Source: an uncultured Candidatus Poseidoniales archaeon
GTDB lineage: Archaea; Thermoplasmatota; Poseidoniia; Poseidoniales; Poseidoniaceae
DNA: 40,057 bases
Direction: 5' to 3'
Assembly (NCBI GenBank): GCA_905181785.1
Contig: CAJIZC010000027.1
Span: 1-40,057 of the forward strand
Part shown: piece by piece, positions 9,229 through 17,376 of the stretch
How positions within the stretch are numbered: the stretch's first letter is position 1
How the letters are laid out: every line of letters starts with the position of its first letter
The notes under the pieces: model-generated
Seen by the model: the letters and a program-made list of their open reading frames with translations, nothing else
Told to the model about the DNA's origin: nothing
Databases searched by the model: none
Position numbers and translations under genes: made by a program

Positions 9229-10034
9229 AAAGAGGGATGATTCAAATGCCCGACTTCCGTAGCCAAGGCATGGTGACGAGAAAAGATGGGCTCTCAGTCG
9301 ACCACATACCGTTTCCAATGCCTGAAACGCGATGGATTCTGCGTCAAAATTGGAAAAAACTTACCTTTCTCCATTGGGAAGTCGATCCTATACTTCTTGC
9401 TTCACATCTTCCCGATGGCTTGGAAATTGATCTTCATGAAGGCAAGGCGTATGTTGGTTGCATTCCCTTTGTGATGGAGAACGTCCGGCCGGCCGGGTTG
9501 CCTGCAGTTCCTGGTGTGTCCACTTTCCCTGAATTTAACATTCGAACATATGTCATCAAAAATGGCATTCCAGGGGTATTTTTCATCACCTTGGATGCCA
9601 CAAGCAGAGTCACCTGCTTCTATGCAAACCGCAGGTACGGCTTGACGTATAGGTATGCAAAAGCCAGTTTGAAAGGTACCTTGCCCACCGGGTATTCTTG
9701 GAATTCCGTTCGTTCCAGCAACGGGGTCGGCCTTGCAGGTTCAGCCAAAGTGACATCCGAAATCCGTCAGGCTGAGGAAGGGACTTTGGAATACTTCTTG
9801 TTCGAACGGTACAGCCTTTACACAGCGCACAAAAATCGCTTGCGACATGGCTACACTCATCATGTGAAATGGTGGTACGCCGATGCGGAAGCCACGATCA
9901 CCTCAAACACCTTGGTGGAAAGTTACAACCTCGGTATTGCCGACGTGAAAACCCCTCACATGGTCCATATGGCAGAAGGTGTGGAAGTCGTGACTTGGCA
10001 TCTTTCACTGCTGGAGGATGAAGCCAATGCGTGA
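9225..10034 (+). CDS. DUF2071 (YqjF-like) family protein
   Basis: 269 aa, normal length for DUF2071. Hallmarks are LTFLHWEVDPILLASHLPDG near residue 48, then the Asp-rich strand GLEIDLHEGKAYVGCIPF, then a FPEFNIRTYV strand, and GIPGVFFITLDATS near 113. The family has an acetoacetate-decarboxylase-like fold in known structures, but no enzyme activity is established. Its start overlaps the stop of the ABA4-like gene (ATGA at 9225-9228), so the two are translationally coupled. In-frame ATGs at 9237 and 9246 are alternative starts. The product has no signal peptide and is probably cytoplasmic. Confidence 0.88.
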   Translation: MKRGMIQMPDFRSQGMVTRKDGLSVDHIPFPMPETRWILRQNWKKLTFLHWEVDPILLASHLPDGLEIDLHEGKAYVGCIPFVMENVRPAGLPAVPGVSTFPEFNIRTYVIKNGIPGVFFITLDATSRVTCFYANRRYGLTYRYAKASLKGTLPTGYSWNSVRSSNGVGLAGSAKVTSEIRQAEEGTLEYFLFERYSLYTAHKNRLRHGYTHHVKWWYADAEATITSNTLVESYNLGIADVKTPHMVHMAEGVEVVTWHLSLLEDEANA

Positions 10035-10416
10035 AGCTGATGTGCTCTTGATGGACGGCGACTGTGGGCTTTGCACGCGCTCCGCTGTGTTTCTTCATCC
10101 AAGGCTCAAAGACAAGCAAAGCATGAGGTTCGTCGCCATTGAAAGCGATGAAGGCCAAGCAATTATCTCGACCTTTCCAGAGAAGATGCAACACGTTGAC
10201 TCTGTTTACTTGGTTCGTGACGGGCGCCCTTACATGCGATCAGCCGCCGCCATACGTTGCCTTCTCTACCTAAAATTACATTATTTGATCCTGTTCCCAT
10301 TCGCTTGGATTGTACCGCTTCCACTTCGCGATGTGGTCTACCGAATCATTGCCAAGAACCGATTGAAGTTCTTTGCCAAGCCAGAGGTCTGCATTTTTCC
10401 ATCCTTATCCCCTTAA
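10027..10416 (+). CDS. DCC-family thiol-disulfide oxidoreductase-like protein
   Basis: 129 aa from ATG 10027. This start is preferred to ATG 10018 because GGAGG at 10013-10017 would touch the first ATG but is 9 nt from the second. The defining motif LLMDGDCGLC lies at residues 7-16, with a CxxC-like pair C13/C16; the middle carries RPYMRSAAAIRCL, typical of DCC1-like (DUF393) proteins. Members have a thioredoxin-like fold and presumed redox activity. It overlaps the DUF2071 gene by 8 bp and ends the RND block. DUF2071 and DCC genes are also known to sit together in some bacteria (recollection, unchecked). Confidence 0.88.
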   Translation: MREADVLLMDGDCGLCTRSAVFLHPRLKDKQSMRFVAIESDEGQAIISTFPEKMQHVDSVYLVRDGRPYMRSAAAIRCLLYLKLHYLILFPFAWIVPLPLRDVVYRIIAKNRLKFFAKPEVCIFPSLSP

Positions 10417-10460
10417 TATCGGGCTAAGGCTCAAGAGAGTGCTCCATCACCATCCGGTTC

Positions 10461-12362
10461 ATGAGCCACACTTGGGTCATTGACTCGAATTGCTTTATTC
10501 ACCTTGGTTCAATGGCTCCTGACAGGTTTTTGTCAGATATGAAATCGCTTAAAGCCTCAGGAAATCATACCTTCCTTGTGACCCCCGGAGTCCATGGTGA
10601 AGTCCGTACTGTCCGTTTTCAACGGTGCAAAGGCAAGCCCGAATTGCTCAAATCGATGGAGTCTATTCTTACGACCATCAGCGTTGAGCCCGATCAAGTT
10701 CGAGGCCTGGCTAAATTAATCGGGGAGAATGCCTCACCGCAGGACGTGGATTTGTCACTGATGGTCTTGGCCTCCCAACTTGCACGAGAAGGGGGCGATG
10801 TGGTGCTTGTTACAGATGATTTCAAAATGACAACCACCGGTGAAAAAGCCAACCTTGGTTACACAACTTGCCCCCCTTCAACCTTCATGCAACGGCTGGC
10901 TGAACTCGGGCCAAACAAAGCCCGTTCCACGTTCAACAGCCTTTCTCGGCGAATTCGTGCTGCGGAAATGAGGTACGCGATCAGTCGCGTGAATGAATAT
11001 GATATTCAAGCGAAATTGACTTGGATGGTTGATTCACTGATTGAAGGACCAAAGGCAAAGGTGGCCGAACCTGCCAAACCACAGCCAAACGAGTCCGATG
11101 ACGTCCTTTCTACCGCACTGAAACGAGGCTTGATGGGTGAGCAAATTAAGATTAAACATCGGAAAAAACTCGGCAACCTGCTCGATATTTGCAGGCCTAT
11201 GGTGGGCTTAGATGAACACCTTGCAAGCCTTTCGACGAAGGCTTACTCCAACGATGTTGAAGGCGCCTACACGATGACGATGCTTGCATTGAGCGAGGCT
11301 TTGGAATCCGTAGGCCTGGGTTTGGCTTCTTTGGGGGAACGGGATGCTGAACTTGCCAATACGGCGATTGCCGGTTTTGTTCAGCGTACCGAGACAGCCT
11401 TGGGGCTGATGGCCAAAATGAGTGGGAATCAAATCGCAGCACGCTTGCATCTTTCAAGAGCGCTCCAAGCGGCAACGCTGATCGATGACCAATTTGCAGA
11501 AATGCACAGCATGCACCAACTCGGCCTTTTGGCTACAGGGTCTGATGATTGGGAACGTGCGGCACGGTTGTTTGAAACTGCAGACCGACAGGCTCAATCC
11601 ATCGGAAGCGACCGCTTGGCATACCTTGTTCTGGCAGGAATTACCCGTCACATGAATCAAGAAGCTCAAGCAGCAGAACGGCATATTCAGTCGGCTCAAG
11701 CATACGTCATGGCGGACAAAATGAAAGCTTGTATCTCCCTCTCGAAAATTGGTACCTCCCTGCTCTCGATCGACCAACCAGGGCTTGCTCTAGAGATTCT
11801 CGATGAAGCGATGGAATGTGCGCTTGAGTCGGAACAATCTGCTCAAACGGAGCAGTTGGCTGAGCGCTTACTGATGGCCAATGCAGCGATGACGAAACTC
11901 GATTCACTTCACCATGAAGGCCTAAGGTCGCTCCTGGACAGGCTTAACGCCATCGACGAAGGAGCCCAAGATGCCTTCAATAAGGAGATTGAAGCGATTG
12001 ATCAGCGAGCCAGCTTGCACATGGCACCTTTGGCTGAAACTTGGAACACATGGCAGGCAGGGGAGCGGTTAATTTCCGAGGGGGAGCATCTCACCGTTGT
12101 TCGTTCTGAGGTCGACGAGCATGGGCACACGCTCATCATTGTCCACCATTGGACACTGGGCTCGTTGGGTCTTTGGTTGCCAGAAGGGAGGCTGCCTGTG
12201 AGCCCTGGTCATATTCTTTCACTGGGAGATAGTCGAGTAAAGGTTGCACAACCCACAGTGGATTTGCAAGACCAGCACGGTATTCGTGGAATTGTGGCGA
12301 TAGAAGATTCCTCAGCGCTGGATTTCATTGTTCCAACCGAAGGCATGACTGGTGATGATTGA
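10461..12362 (+). CDS. PIN-domain protein fused to TPR-like helical repeats
   Basis: 633 aa. Residues 1-150 look like a PIN nuclease domain: IDSNCFIHL with D8, GEVRT with E47, QDVDLSLM with D95/D97, and LVTDDFK with D119/D120. The full acidic set for metal-dependent RNA cleavage is therefore present. Residues about 200-530 are Ala/Leu-rich helices with TPR-like spacing. The last 100 residues (about 540-630) form a beta-rich tail. No antitoxin-like small gene is adjacent, so a classic VapBC pair is unlikely. It may be an RNA-processing or quality-control nuclease with a protein-binding arm (inference). The stop lies 2 bp from that of the convergent TauE gene. Confidence 0.75.
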   Translation: MSHTWVIDSNCFIHLGSMAPDRFLSDMKSLKASGNHTFLVTPGVHGEVRTVRFQRCKGKPELLKSMESILTTISVEPDQVRGLAKLIGENASPQDVDLSLMVLASQLAREGGDVVLVTDDFKMTTTGEKANLGYTTCPPSTFMQRLAELGPNKARSTFNSLSRRIRAAEMRYAISRVNEYDIQAKLTWMVDSLIEGPKAKVAEPAKPQPNESDDVLSTALKRGLMGEQIKIKHRKKLGNLLDICRPMVGLDEHLASLSTKAYSNDVEGAYTMTMLALSEALESVGLGLASLGERDAELANTAIAGFVQRTETALGLMAKMSGNQIAARLHLSRALQAATLIDDQFAEMHSMHQLGLLATGSDDWERAARLFETADRQAQSIGSDRLAYLVLAGITRHMNQEAQAAERHIQSAQAYVMADKMKACISLSKIGTSLLSIDQPGLALEILDEAMECALESEQSAQTEQLAERLLMANAAMTKLDSLHHEGLRSLLDRLNAIDEGAQDAFNKEIEAIDQRASLHMAPLAETWNTWQAGERLISEGEHLTVVRSEVDEHGHTLIIVHHWTLGSLGLWLPEGRLPVSPGHILSLGDSRVKVAQPTVDLQDQHGIRGIVAIEDSSALDFIVPTEGMTGDD

Positions 12363-12364
12363 TT

Positions 12365-13177
12365 TCAACGGCTTGTGAGGTCCAGCACATACCTGAGTGC
12401 AACGACGATTATAATCGCCAAAAACATCTGCATAATTCGTTGTTCAGAAAGACGTTTGATTCCAAACAGTGCACCGCTTCTTGCGCCCAAGAAGCACACG
12501 GCTCCTAACCCCAATATGAACCTCCATTCACCGACAAATTCGTTCATGGTTTGCTCGGGTAGAAATGCGAGATGAGTGAGGATCGAGATTGGAATCACGA
12601 CCATCATGAAATGAAGGCTGCTGCCTACAGCATCCCTGGGTGAAAGGTGAGCGAAGGTTCTCAAAATCGGGATATAAATGACGCCTGCACCGATCGCTAA
12701 GACGCTTGAGAGGGTGCCTCCAATGGCAGCGCCTATCCGCAAAGGCAAGATCTGAATTTCTTTCTCGCATGAGGCTGGGTTCTGTTTTGATGAACTTGAC
12801 CTCATCTGATGGATTGTTTTCCGTATGGCCCACATGATCATCAGCAAGCTCGCTGTTTTGAACACGAGATCCAAGTGACTGCCAATTGCGCTGACAATCA
12901 CGACGCCGATAAGAGCACCCGGTACAGCCCCTAAGAGCCCTATTTTCACAACAGCATCATCGACAAACCCTTCTCGACGATGCGCGATGCCGCTGCCGTA
13001 ACTTACAACCGCAGTGAGCATCAACGATACGGCGATTGTCCGTCCGTCAATCGCCCACCCTGCGCCGTAGTGGAGGAGTGGCACGAAGAGCATACCGCCG
13101 CCCATGCCGATGGGGGCAAAGGTGAACGCGATCAAGAACACCGCTGCGCCAATACCAATCATAATCTCGATTGACAC
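12365..13177 (-). CDS. TauE/SafE family membrane permease
   Basis: 270 aa with about eight hydrophobic segments. The N-terminal pattern IAFTFAPIGMGGGMLFVPLL and the internal repeat AIGGTLSSVLAIGAGVIYIP are typical of TauE/SafE anion permeases, which export or import sulfite, sulfoacetate or related sulfur anions. The open frame runs 107 codons further upstream, but that part is antisense to lemA and hydrophilic. GTG 13177 is chosen because AAGGAGG (13184-13190) is placed 6 nt upstream. ATG 13162 is an alternative. The substrate is unknown. Confidence 0.9.
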   Translation of the reverse strand: MSIEIMIGIGAAVFLIAFTFAPIGMGGGMLFVPLLHYGAGWAIDGRTIAVSLMLTAVVSYGSGIAHRREGFVDDAVVKIGLLGAVPGALIGVVIVSAIGSHLDLVFKTASLLMIMWAIRKTIHQMRSSSSKQNPASCEKEIQILPLRIGAAIGGTLSSVLAIGAGVIYIPILRTFAHLSPRDAVGSSLHFMMVVIPISILTHLAFLPEQTMNEFVGEWRFILGLGAVCFLGARSGALFGIKRLSEQRIMQMFLAIIIVVALRYVLDLTSR

Positions 13178-13276
13178 AGTCACCCTCCTTGGCTGGACGA
13201 TGGGGCGCCGATTGAAGATGTTGCCCCACCGGAGTGTGACCACATCATTCATAGGTCGGGCGGCCCTCGTTTCGAC

Positions 13277-13849
13277 ATGGTTCTGATTCTGTTTGGCGGT
13301 TTTTTCCTCGTTTTGGTTGGAGCCGTAGTCATGTTGTGGATGGTGAGCACTTGGAATCGCTTCGTGAACCTCGAACTCAACGTGGATAATGAGTGGGCAA
13401 GATTTGAGAGCGATGTGAAACTGAAGTATGACATGCTCCCCGATTTGCACGAAACGGTCAAAGGTTACGCGAAGCATGAAAAAGACATCTTCGACCAATT
13501 GTCAATCGCTCGACAGGGTGCCTCTGGTGCTCTGTTGGCAAAGGATCTAGAAAAATTCAATAGATTTGAAGGCCAACTTGCACGACTGACTCCACAATTC
13601 AGTGCCATTACCGAAAACTATCCGAACCTCAAAGCGGATGCTCTGTTTATTGATTTCACTCAAAGGTTGGTGACTTTGGAAGAACGCCTCGCCTACAGCC
13701 GTGAAAATTACAATGCCACAGCAACCATTTTCAATAAATCAATCAGCATGTTGCCAGACACAATTGTGGCCTCGATTAAAGGCGTTAGGATGCGTGAATT
13801 GATTGATGTTCCAGATTTTTATCATCAAGACTATGTCGTCAAATTTTAA
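13277..13849 (+). CDS. LemA family protein
   Basis: 190 aa, the normal LemA size. One N-terminal TM segment (about 2-23) is followed by a helical bundle. Family marks are WNRFVNLELNVDNEWARF near 27, then YDMLPDLHETVKGYAKHE, then LEERLAYSRENYNATATIFN near the end; the usual terminal F.a..YF stretch is only partly kept. Members are membrane-anchored with a four-helix domain, and their function is unclear. The gene is divergent from tauE/safE, with a 99-bp gap that contains an AT-poor promoter candidate (TTCATAGG at about 13247-13254). Confidence 0.9.
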   Translation: MVLILFGGFFLVLVGAVVMLWMVSTWNRFVNLELNVDNEWARFESDVKLKYDMLPDLHETVKGYAKHEKDIFDQLSIARQGASGALLAKDLEKFNRFEGQLARLTPQFSAITENYPNLKADALFIDFTQRLVTLEERLAYSRENYNATATIFNKSISMLPDTIVASIKGVRMRELIDVPDFYHQDYVVKF

Positions 13850-13892
13850 CTCAGCAATTCTGTTTCGACCTTCCACTCAATGAGGCCTAACG

Positions 13893-15299
13893 ATGTTTTT
13901 GGTGTTCGGTTCAAATCCTCTGGCGCTCCGACTGAGCCGTTGGTGCGCTCAACGGCAACGCTGCGTTTTGATTGGTTTGGCCGCATCTCTGCCAGAAACC
14001 GAACCCATCGATCAGTGCGACATTGTAGCCTTACCTGGGCCAACTGCGCTGTCTGAATTGCCTTTGGATGCCCGAAATCCAACGGCCATCTTACTCATTG
14101 ACCCGGACGCTATTTCTGGCGACGCCCCGATTGAAGCCATTCGCAAGCACTGGAAAGATGTCCCTATTCTGACCACGTTACCACTCGAAGGGGATGGAGT
14201 GGACCTCATCAGTGTGGATGATGTTTCATTCACGGCGATGCAAGACCGCATTCGGTCTTGGGAACGAAAGGACGGCGCCTCCGTTTTGCACCATTACCTC
14301 ACCTCTGTTCCAGTGGGTTCCTCAGTGGCAATTTTCTGCCATGATAACCCAGACCCTGATGCTCTTGGGGCTGGTCTGGCCATGTATGAACTCGTTCAAC
14401 ACATGGGCCTTGAGCCAGAACTTCTCTACGGGGGCCTTGTTGAACATCAGCAAAACCGGGCTATGGTCAACGTCCTTGAGATCCCTTGCCGGAGGCTTAT
14501 CCTTGATTGGGAAGTCAGCGACGTGCTGAAGGAAGCAGCCGTCGTAATCACCGTTGATTTCCATCGACCTGGTGCCAACAACATGCTCCCCGAAGACTGT
14601 GTGCCTCACATTGTCATCGATCACCACGCCTCAGAAGGCGTAGCAGCAGACCTCTCAATGGTCCATCCTGAGTTTTCAGCAACTTCTTCACTCGTTGCAA
14701 GCTTGTTGATGAGGCTTGATTTTGAGATGACGCCCCGCATTGCAACAGGGCTTGCGTTTGGAATTCGAACCGACACGCTTGGGTTCACACGCAACTTCAA
14801 TCCAGTGGATATCCGGGCGCTTTCTTGGCTGAATGCTTGGGTCGACCAAGGTATGATGCGTTCTATAGAGGAGCCACCTCGTTCTATGGAAACGCTGGAA
14901 GGCTTCGCTGAAGCGCTAAAGGAGCGTCACCACGTGGGCTCAACAATGCTTGCCCCCCTCACCCAACTTCCAAACAGGGATGCGCTTGCACAAATTGCAG
15001 ATTTCCTTCTGCCGACAGAAGGCGTTGATTCAGTGGTTGTGTACGGTGTGCGTCGTGGAAAAGTGATTCTTTCTGCACGGACCACCGACGCCACGCTTCA
15101 CCTTGGGAAGTTGCTCTCAGAACGGTGGGGTCAAGGCCAATCTGGCGGTCATAGAGCTTTGGCAGGTGGGCAAATTCTCTTTGAATCGCTTCTTGAATCG
15201 GTACCAGAAGACCCCATGGAAGCCTCCCGTATTGCCTTGCAAGCGATGACTCATGCCTTGAGTGACTTATTTTCTGACGAGGGTGATGTTGATGTCTGA
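13893..15299 (+). CDS. DHH/DHHA1 phosphoesterase with TrkA-N-like N-terminal domain
   Basis: 468 aa. Residues 1-125 resemble a Rossmann-type nucleotide-binding domain (MFLVFGSNPLALRLSRWC), as in TrkA-N. The DHH domain follows with HDNPDPDALGAGLAM (H150, D154, D156), TVDFHRPG (D222) and VIDHHASEG (D243, H244, H245). The C-terminal part is DHHA1-like and ends with GQSGGHRALAGGQ (about 410-424). Relatives are NrnA/GdpP-type enzymes that hydrolyse short RNA, pAp or cyclic dinucleotides; which applies cannot be told. GAGG at 13881-13884 precedes the ATG by 8 nt. It overlaps the TraB-family gene by 8 bp, so the pair is probably co-translated. Confidence 0.9.
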   Translation: MFLVFGSNPLALRLSRWCAQRQRCVLIGLAASLPETEPIDQCDIVALPGPTALSELPLDARNPTAILLIDPDAISGDAPIEAIRKHWKDVPILTTLPLEGDGVDLISVDDVSFTAMQDRIRSWERKDGASVLHHYLTSVPVGSSVAIFCHDNPDPDALGAGLAMYELVQHMGLEPELLYGGLVEHQQNRAMVNVLEIPCRRLILDWEVSDVLKEAAVVITVDFHRPGANNMLPEDCVPHIVIDHHASEGVAADLSMVHPEFSATSSLVASLLMRLDFEMTPRIATGLAFGIRTDTLGFTRNFNPVDIRALSWLNAWVDQGMMRSIEEPPRSMETLEGFAEALKERHHVGSTMLAPLTQLPNRDALAQIADFLLPTEGVDSVVVYGVRRGKVILSARTTDATLHLGKLLSERWGQGQSGGHRALAGGQILFESLLESVPEDPMEASRIALQAMTHALSDLFSDEGDVDV

Positions 15300-16461
15300 T
15301 GCACCAATCTTCGACCGCTCTGATCGAGTAAGGGTGCTCGGCACCGCTCACATCTCAAGTTCGAGTGTTGCTGCTGTTAAGGCTCAGATTGAAGCCTTCA
15401 AACCAGATATAGTCGCCGTGGAGTTGTGTGCTTCCCGGCATGCTGCACTTACTTCCAATCGTCGGCTCGACAAAGAGGGCCTCCTCAAGGTTGTCAAAGA
15501 GGGTAAAGCACCACTGGTGATGCTACAATCCCTGCTTGCCGCAGAGCAGCGGAAGATGGGCATGGATGAAGGTGAACAACCAGGTGCGGAGTTGTTGGCT
15601 GCAGTGCAGACCGCTGAAGAAGCAAACCTCGAAGTTGCTCTCATTGATCGGGACATCCAGACGACGCTGCGCCGTGCTTGGAAGCGCATGAAATTCTTTG
15701 AGAAAGGTAAGATTCTCTGGTCCTTGCTTGGTGAAGAAGATGACGAGAACACGCCAGAGGTTTCACAATTGCTCGAAGATCAAGATCTACTCACTTCGCT
15801 CATGGAAGAATTGAGGACGTTTTCACCCGGTGCAGGTTCGGTGTTAATCGATGAGAGAGACGCCTACTTGGCAGGGAAAATCGCAGCCCTTGAAGCCAAA
15901 GGCAATCAACGAATCTTAGCCGTTGTCGGGGCTGGCCACCTGAAAGGAATCGAAGCCCATCTCACCGCTGCATCTTATCCGAATGATTCCGCCTTGGAAG
16001 CGCTTGAAGTGTTGCCACGAAGAACTCGGTTTTCCAAGTCCATCCCATGGCTTATTCCTCTGTTTATGATGGGGCTTGTGGCCTATTTTGTATCCAAGGG
16101 AGACGCTGTGGACCTCGTTGAATTGTTCACAGTGTGGACCGCAGCAAACGCTGCCTTTGCTGCCTTAGGCTGCTTGCTTGCACGCGGGCATCCTTTGGCG
16201 ATTCTGACGGCAGCCTGCGCCTCACCGATTACCTCACTGAATCCAACCCTTGCAGCGGGATGGTTTGCTGGATATGTACAACTGAAGTTAAGAGAACCAA
16301 CCGCTGAAGACCTTCAGAATTTCTTGAAACTTGACGATCTGGGAATGTTTTGGTCCAATCGAGCAGGGCGTGTGCTGATGGTGACGGCGCTCTCGAACCT
16401 TGGAAGCATGGCAGGTGCTTGGGTGGCAGCAGCAGGGCTTCTTGGCGGGCTTGGTTCCTAG
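15292..16461 (+). CDS. TraB/PrgY family membrane protein
   Basis: 389 aa. The soluble N-terminal domain shows VRVLGTAHISSSS, then DIVAVELCASR, then LIDRDIQTTLRRAWK, and VVGAGHLKGIEAH, all TraB/PrgY family marks (conserved His and Glu, possibly a metallohydrolase). About four TM segments fill residues 255-385. The family includes a plasmid pheromone-control protein in Enterococcus, but archaeal and eukaryotic members have unknown jobs. ATG 15292 is chosen over in-frame upstream starts because GAGGGTG (15279-15285) is placed 6 nt before it. The stop shares the CTAG palindrome with the convergent folP stop. Confidence 0.9.
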   Translation: MSDAPIFDRSDRVRVLGTAHISSSSVAAVKAQIEAFKPDIVAVELCASRHAALTSNRRLDKEGLLKVVKEGKAPLVMLQSLLAAEQRKMGMDEGEQPGAELLAAVQTAEEANLEVALIDRDIQTTLRRAWKRMKFFEKGKILWSLLGEEDDENTPEVSQLLEDQDLLTSLMEELRTFSPGAGSVLIDERDAYLAGKIAALEAKGNQRILAVVGAGHLKGIEAHLTAASYPNDSALEALEVLPRRTRFSKSIPWLIPLFMMGLVAYFVSKGDAVDLVELFTVWTAANAAFAALGCLLARGHPLAILTAACASPITSLNPTLAAGWFAGYVQLKLREPTAEDLQNFLKLDDLGMFWSNRAGRVLMVTALSNLGSMAGAWVAAAGLLGGLGS

Positions 16462-17324
16462 GCCAAAACATCCAACATTTTGAGCAGATCAGCGTGCTCG
16501 GTGACATCATGCACCCTCAGAAGGTCAACCCCTTCATAATGCGCTACTGCAGCTACACCCAAGGTGCCAGCGAGACGGTCGCTTGGATTTTCTTTTCCGG
16601 TAATGGCCCCAATCATTGATTTTCTTGAAACACCCCAGAGAACAGCGAAGCCTTCGATGCCGCGCATCAATTCGGGGTGCTGCAACAGTTCGATGTTATG
16701 ATCGAGGTTCTTGCCAAAACCAATGCCAGGATCAAGGGCAATCAATTCGATTGGATGACCTGCGGATTTCAACGCTCTTGCGGTTTCCAACAATTGTTGA
16801 CTGACTTCCTCTGCACACTCGGTGTATGACGGGGCATTTTGCATGGTTGCAGGGGTGCCTTGCATGTGCATGATGCACACCCCACATCCTGCTTCCAGCA
16901 CCACATCCACCATGGCTGGATCGCGTAAGCCAGATACATCGTTGATGAGATCGGCACCCGCTTTAATCGCTGCTCGAGCAACGCTTGCGCGGCGAGTGTC
17001 GACTGAAATGAAGCCATTGGAATTGACCTTTCTCAGTCCTTCAATGACGGGTATCACCCGCTGTTGTTCCTCCGTCGCCGTGACCAGTGCAGCACCGGGC
17101 CTCGTAGATTCCCCCCCCACGTCCAGCCAAACCGCGCCGTTTTGCCACATTGCGAGTCCGGCTTGAATCGCCTCATCTGTTGTGGTCATGCGACTCTGTT
17201 CATGGAAGGAATCTGGTGTGATGTTCAGCACGCCCATGATGTGGCAACTGCCACCCTCTGGGCGTCTTAGAGCGCCAGCGATTTGCTCTTGGCGGTCGGA
17301 ATTAGGTCCGAAGGTCCCCTCCAT
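16458..17324 (-). CDS. folP: Dihydropteroate synthase
   Basis: 288 aa. All classical DHPS blocks are present: MGVLNITPDSFHE, DVGGESTRPGA, FISVDTRRASVA, DLINDVSGLRD, CIMHMQGTPATMQ, DPGIGFGKN, WGVSRKSMIG and LLRVHDV. The enzyme joins p-aminobenzoate to 6-hydroxymethyl-dihydropterin diphosphate to make dihydropteroate in folate synthesis. The start is set at ATG 17324 rather than TTG 17330 because an AT-rich box at 17343-17354 lies about 25 bp upstream, fitting a leaderless transcript. DHPS is uncommon in archaea, which mostly make methanopterin, so this is a likely bacterial acquisition. folB lies at 36192 and a pterin dehydratase at 29532. Confidence 0.96.
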   Translation of the reverse strand: MEGTFGPNSDRQEQIAGALRRPEGGSCHIMGVLNITPDSFHEQSRMTTTDEAIQAGLAMWQNGAVWLDVGGESTRPGAALVTATEEQQRVIPVIEGLRKVNSNGFISVDTRRASVARAAIKAGADLINDVSGLRDPAMVDVVLEAGCGVCIMHMQGTPATMQNAPSYTECAEEVSQQLLETARALKSAGHPIELIALDPGIGFGKNLDHNIELLQHPELMRGIEGFAVLWGVSRKSMIGAITGKENPSDRLAGTLGVAAVAHYEGVDLLRVHDVTEHADLLKMLDVLA

Positions 17325-17342
17325 AGACAAAGTGACGGTGGC

Positions 17343-17354
17343 ATAATTGATAAG
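17343..17354. promoter_or_regulatory. Shared AT-rich promoter element between folP and membrane gene
   Basis: The only AT-rich island in the 52-bp divergent gap (ATAATTGATAAG) is centred about 25 bp from the folP ATG (17324) on one side and about 28 bp from the ATG at 17377 on the other. It can therefore act as a TATA box in either direction. The plus-strand gene also has AAGGAG just before its start, so its transcript may begin elsewhere. Confidence 0.5.
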
Positions 17355-17376
17355 ATGTGACCTTGAAGGAGAATCT

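Noticed and set aside
10461-12362. PIN gene as part of a VapBC toxin-antitoxin pair
   Set aside because: No short antitoxin-like gene flanks it, and the protein is several times longer than VapC toxins.
13178-13498. Upstream extension of the TauE/SafE frame by 107 codons
   Set aside because: It is antisense to lemA and hydrophilic. GTG 13177 has a good ribosome site and starts the first TM helix.
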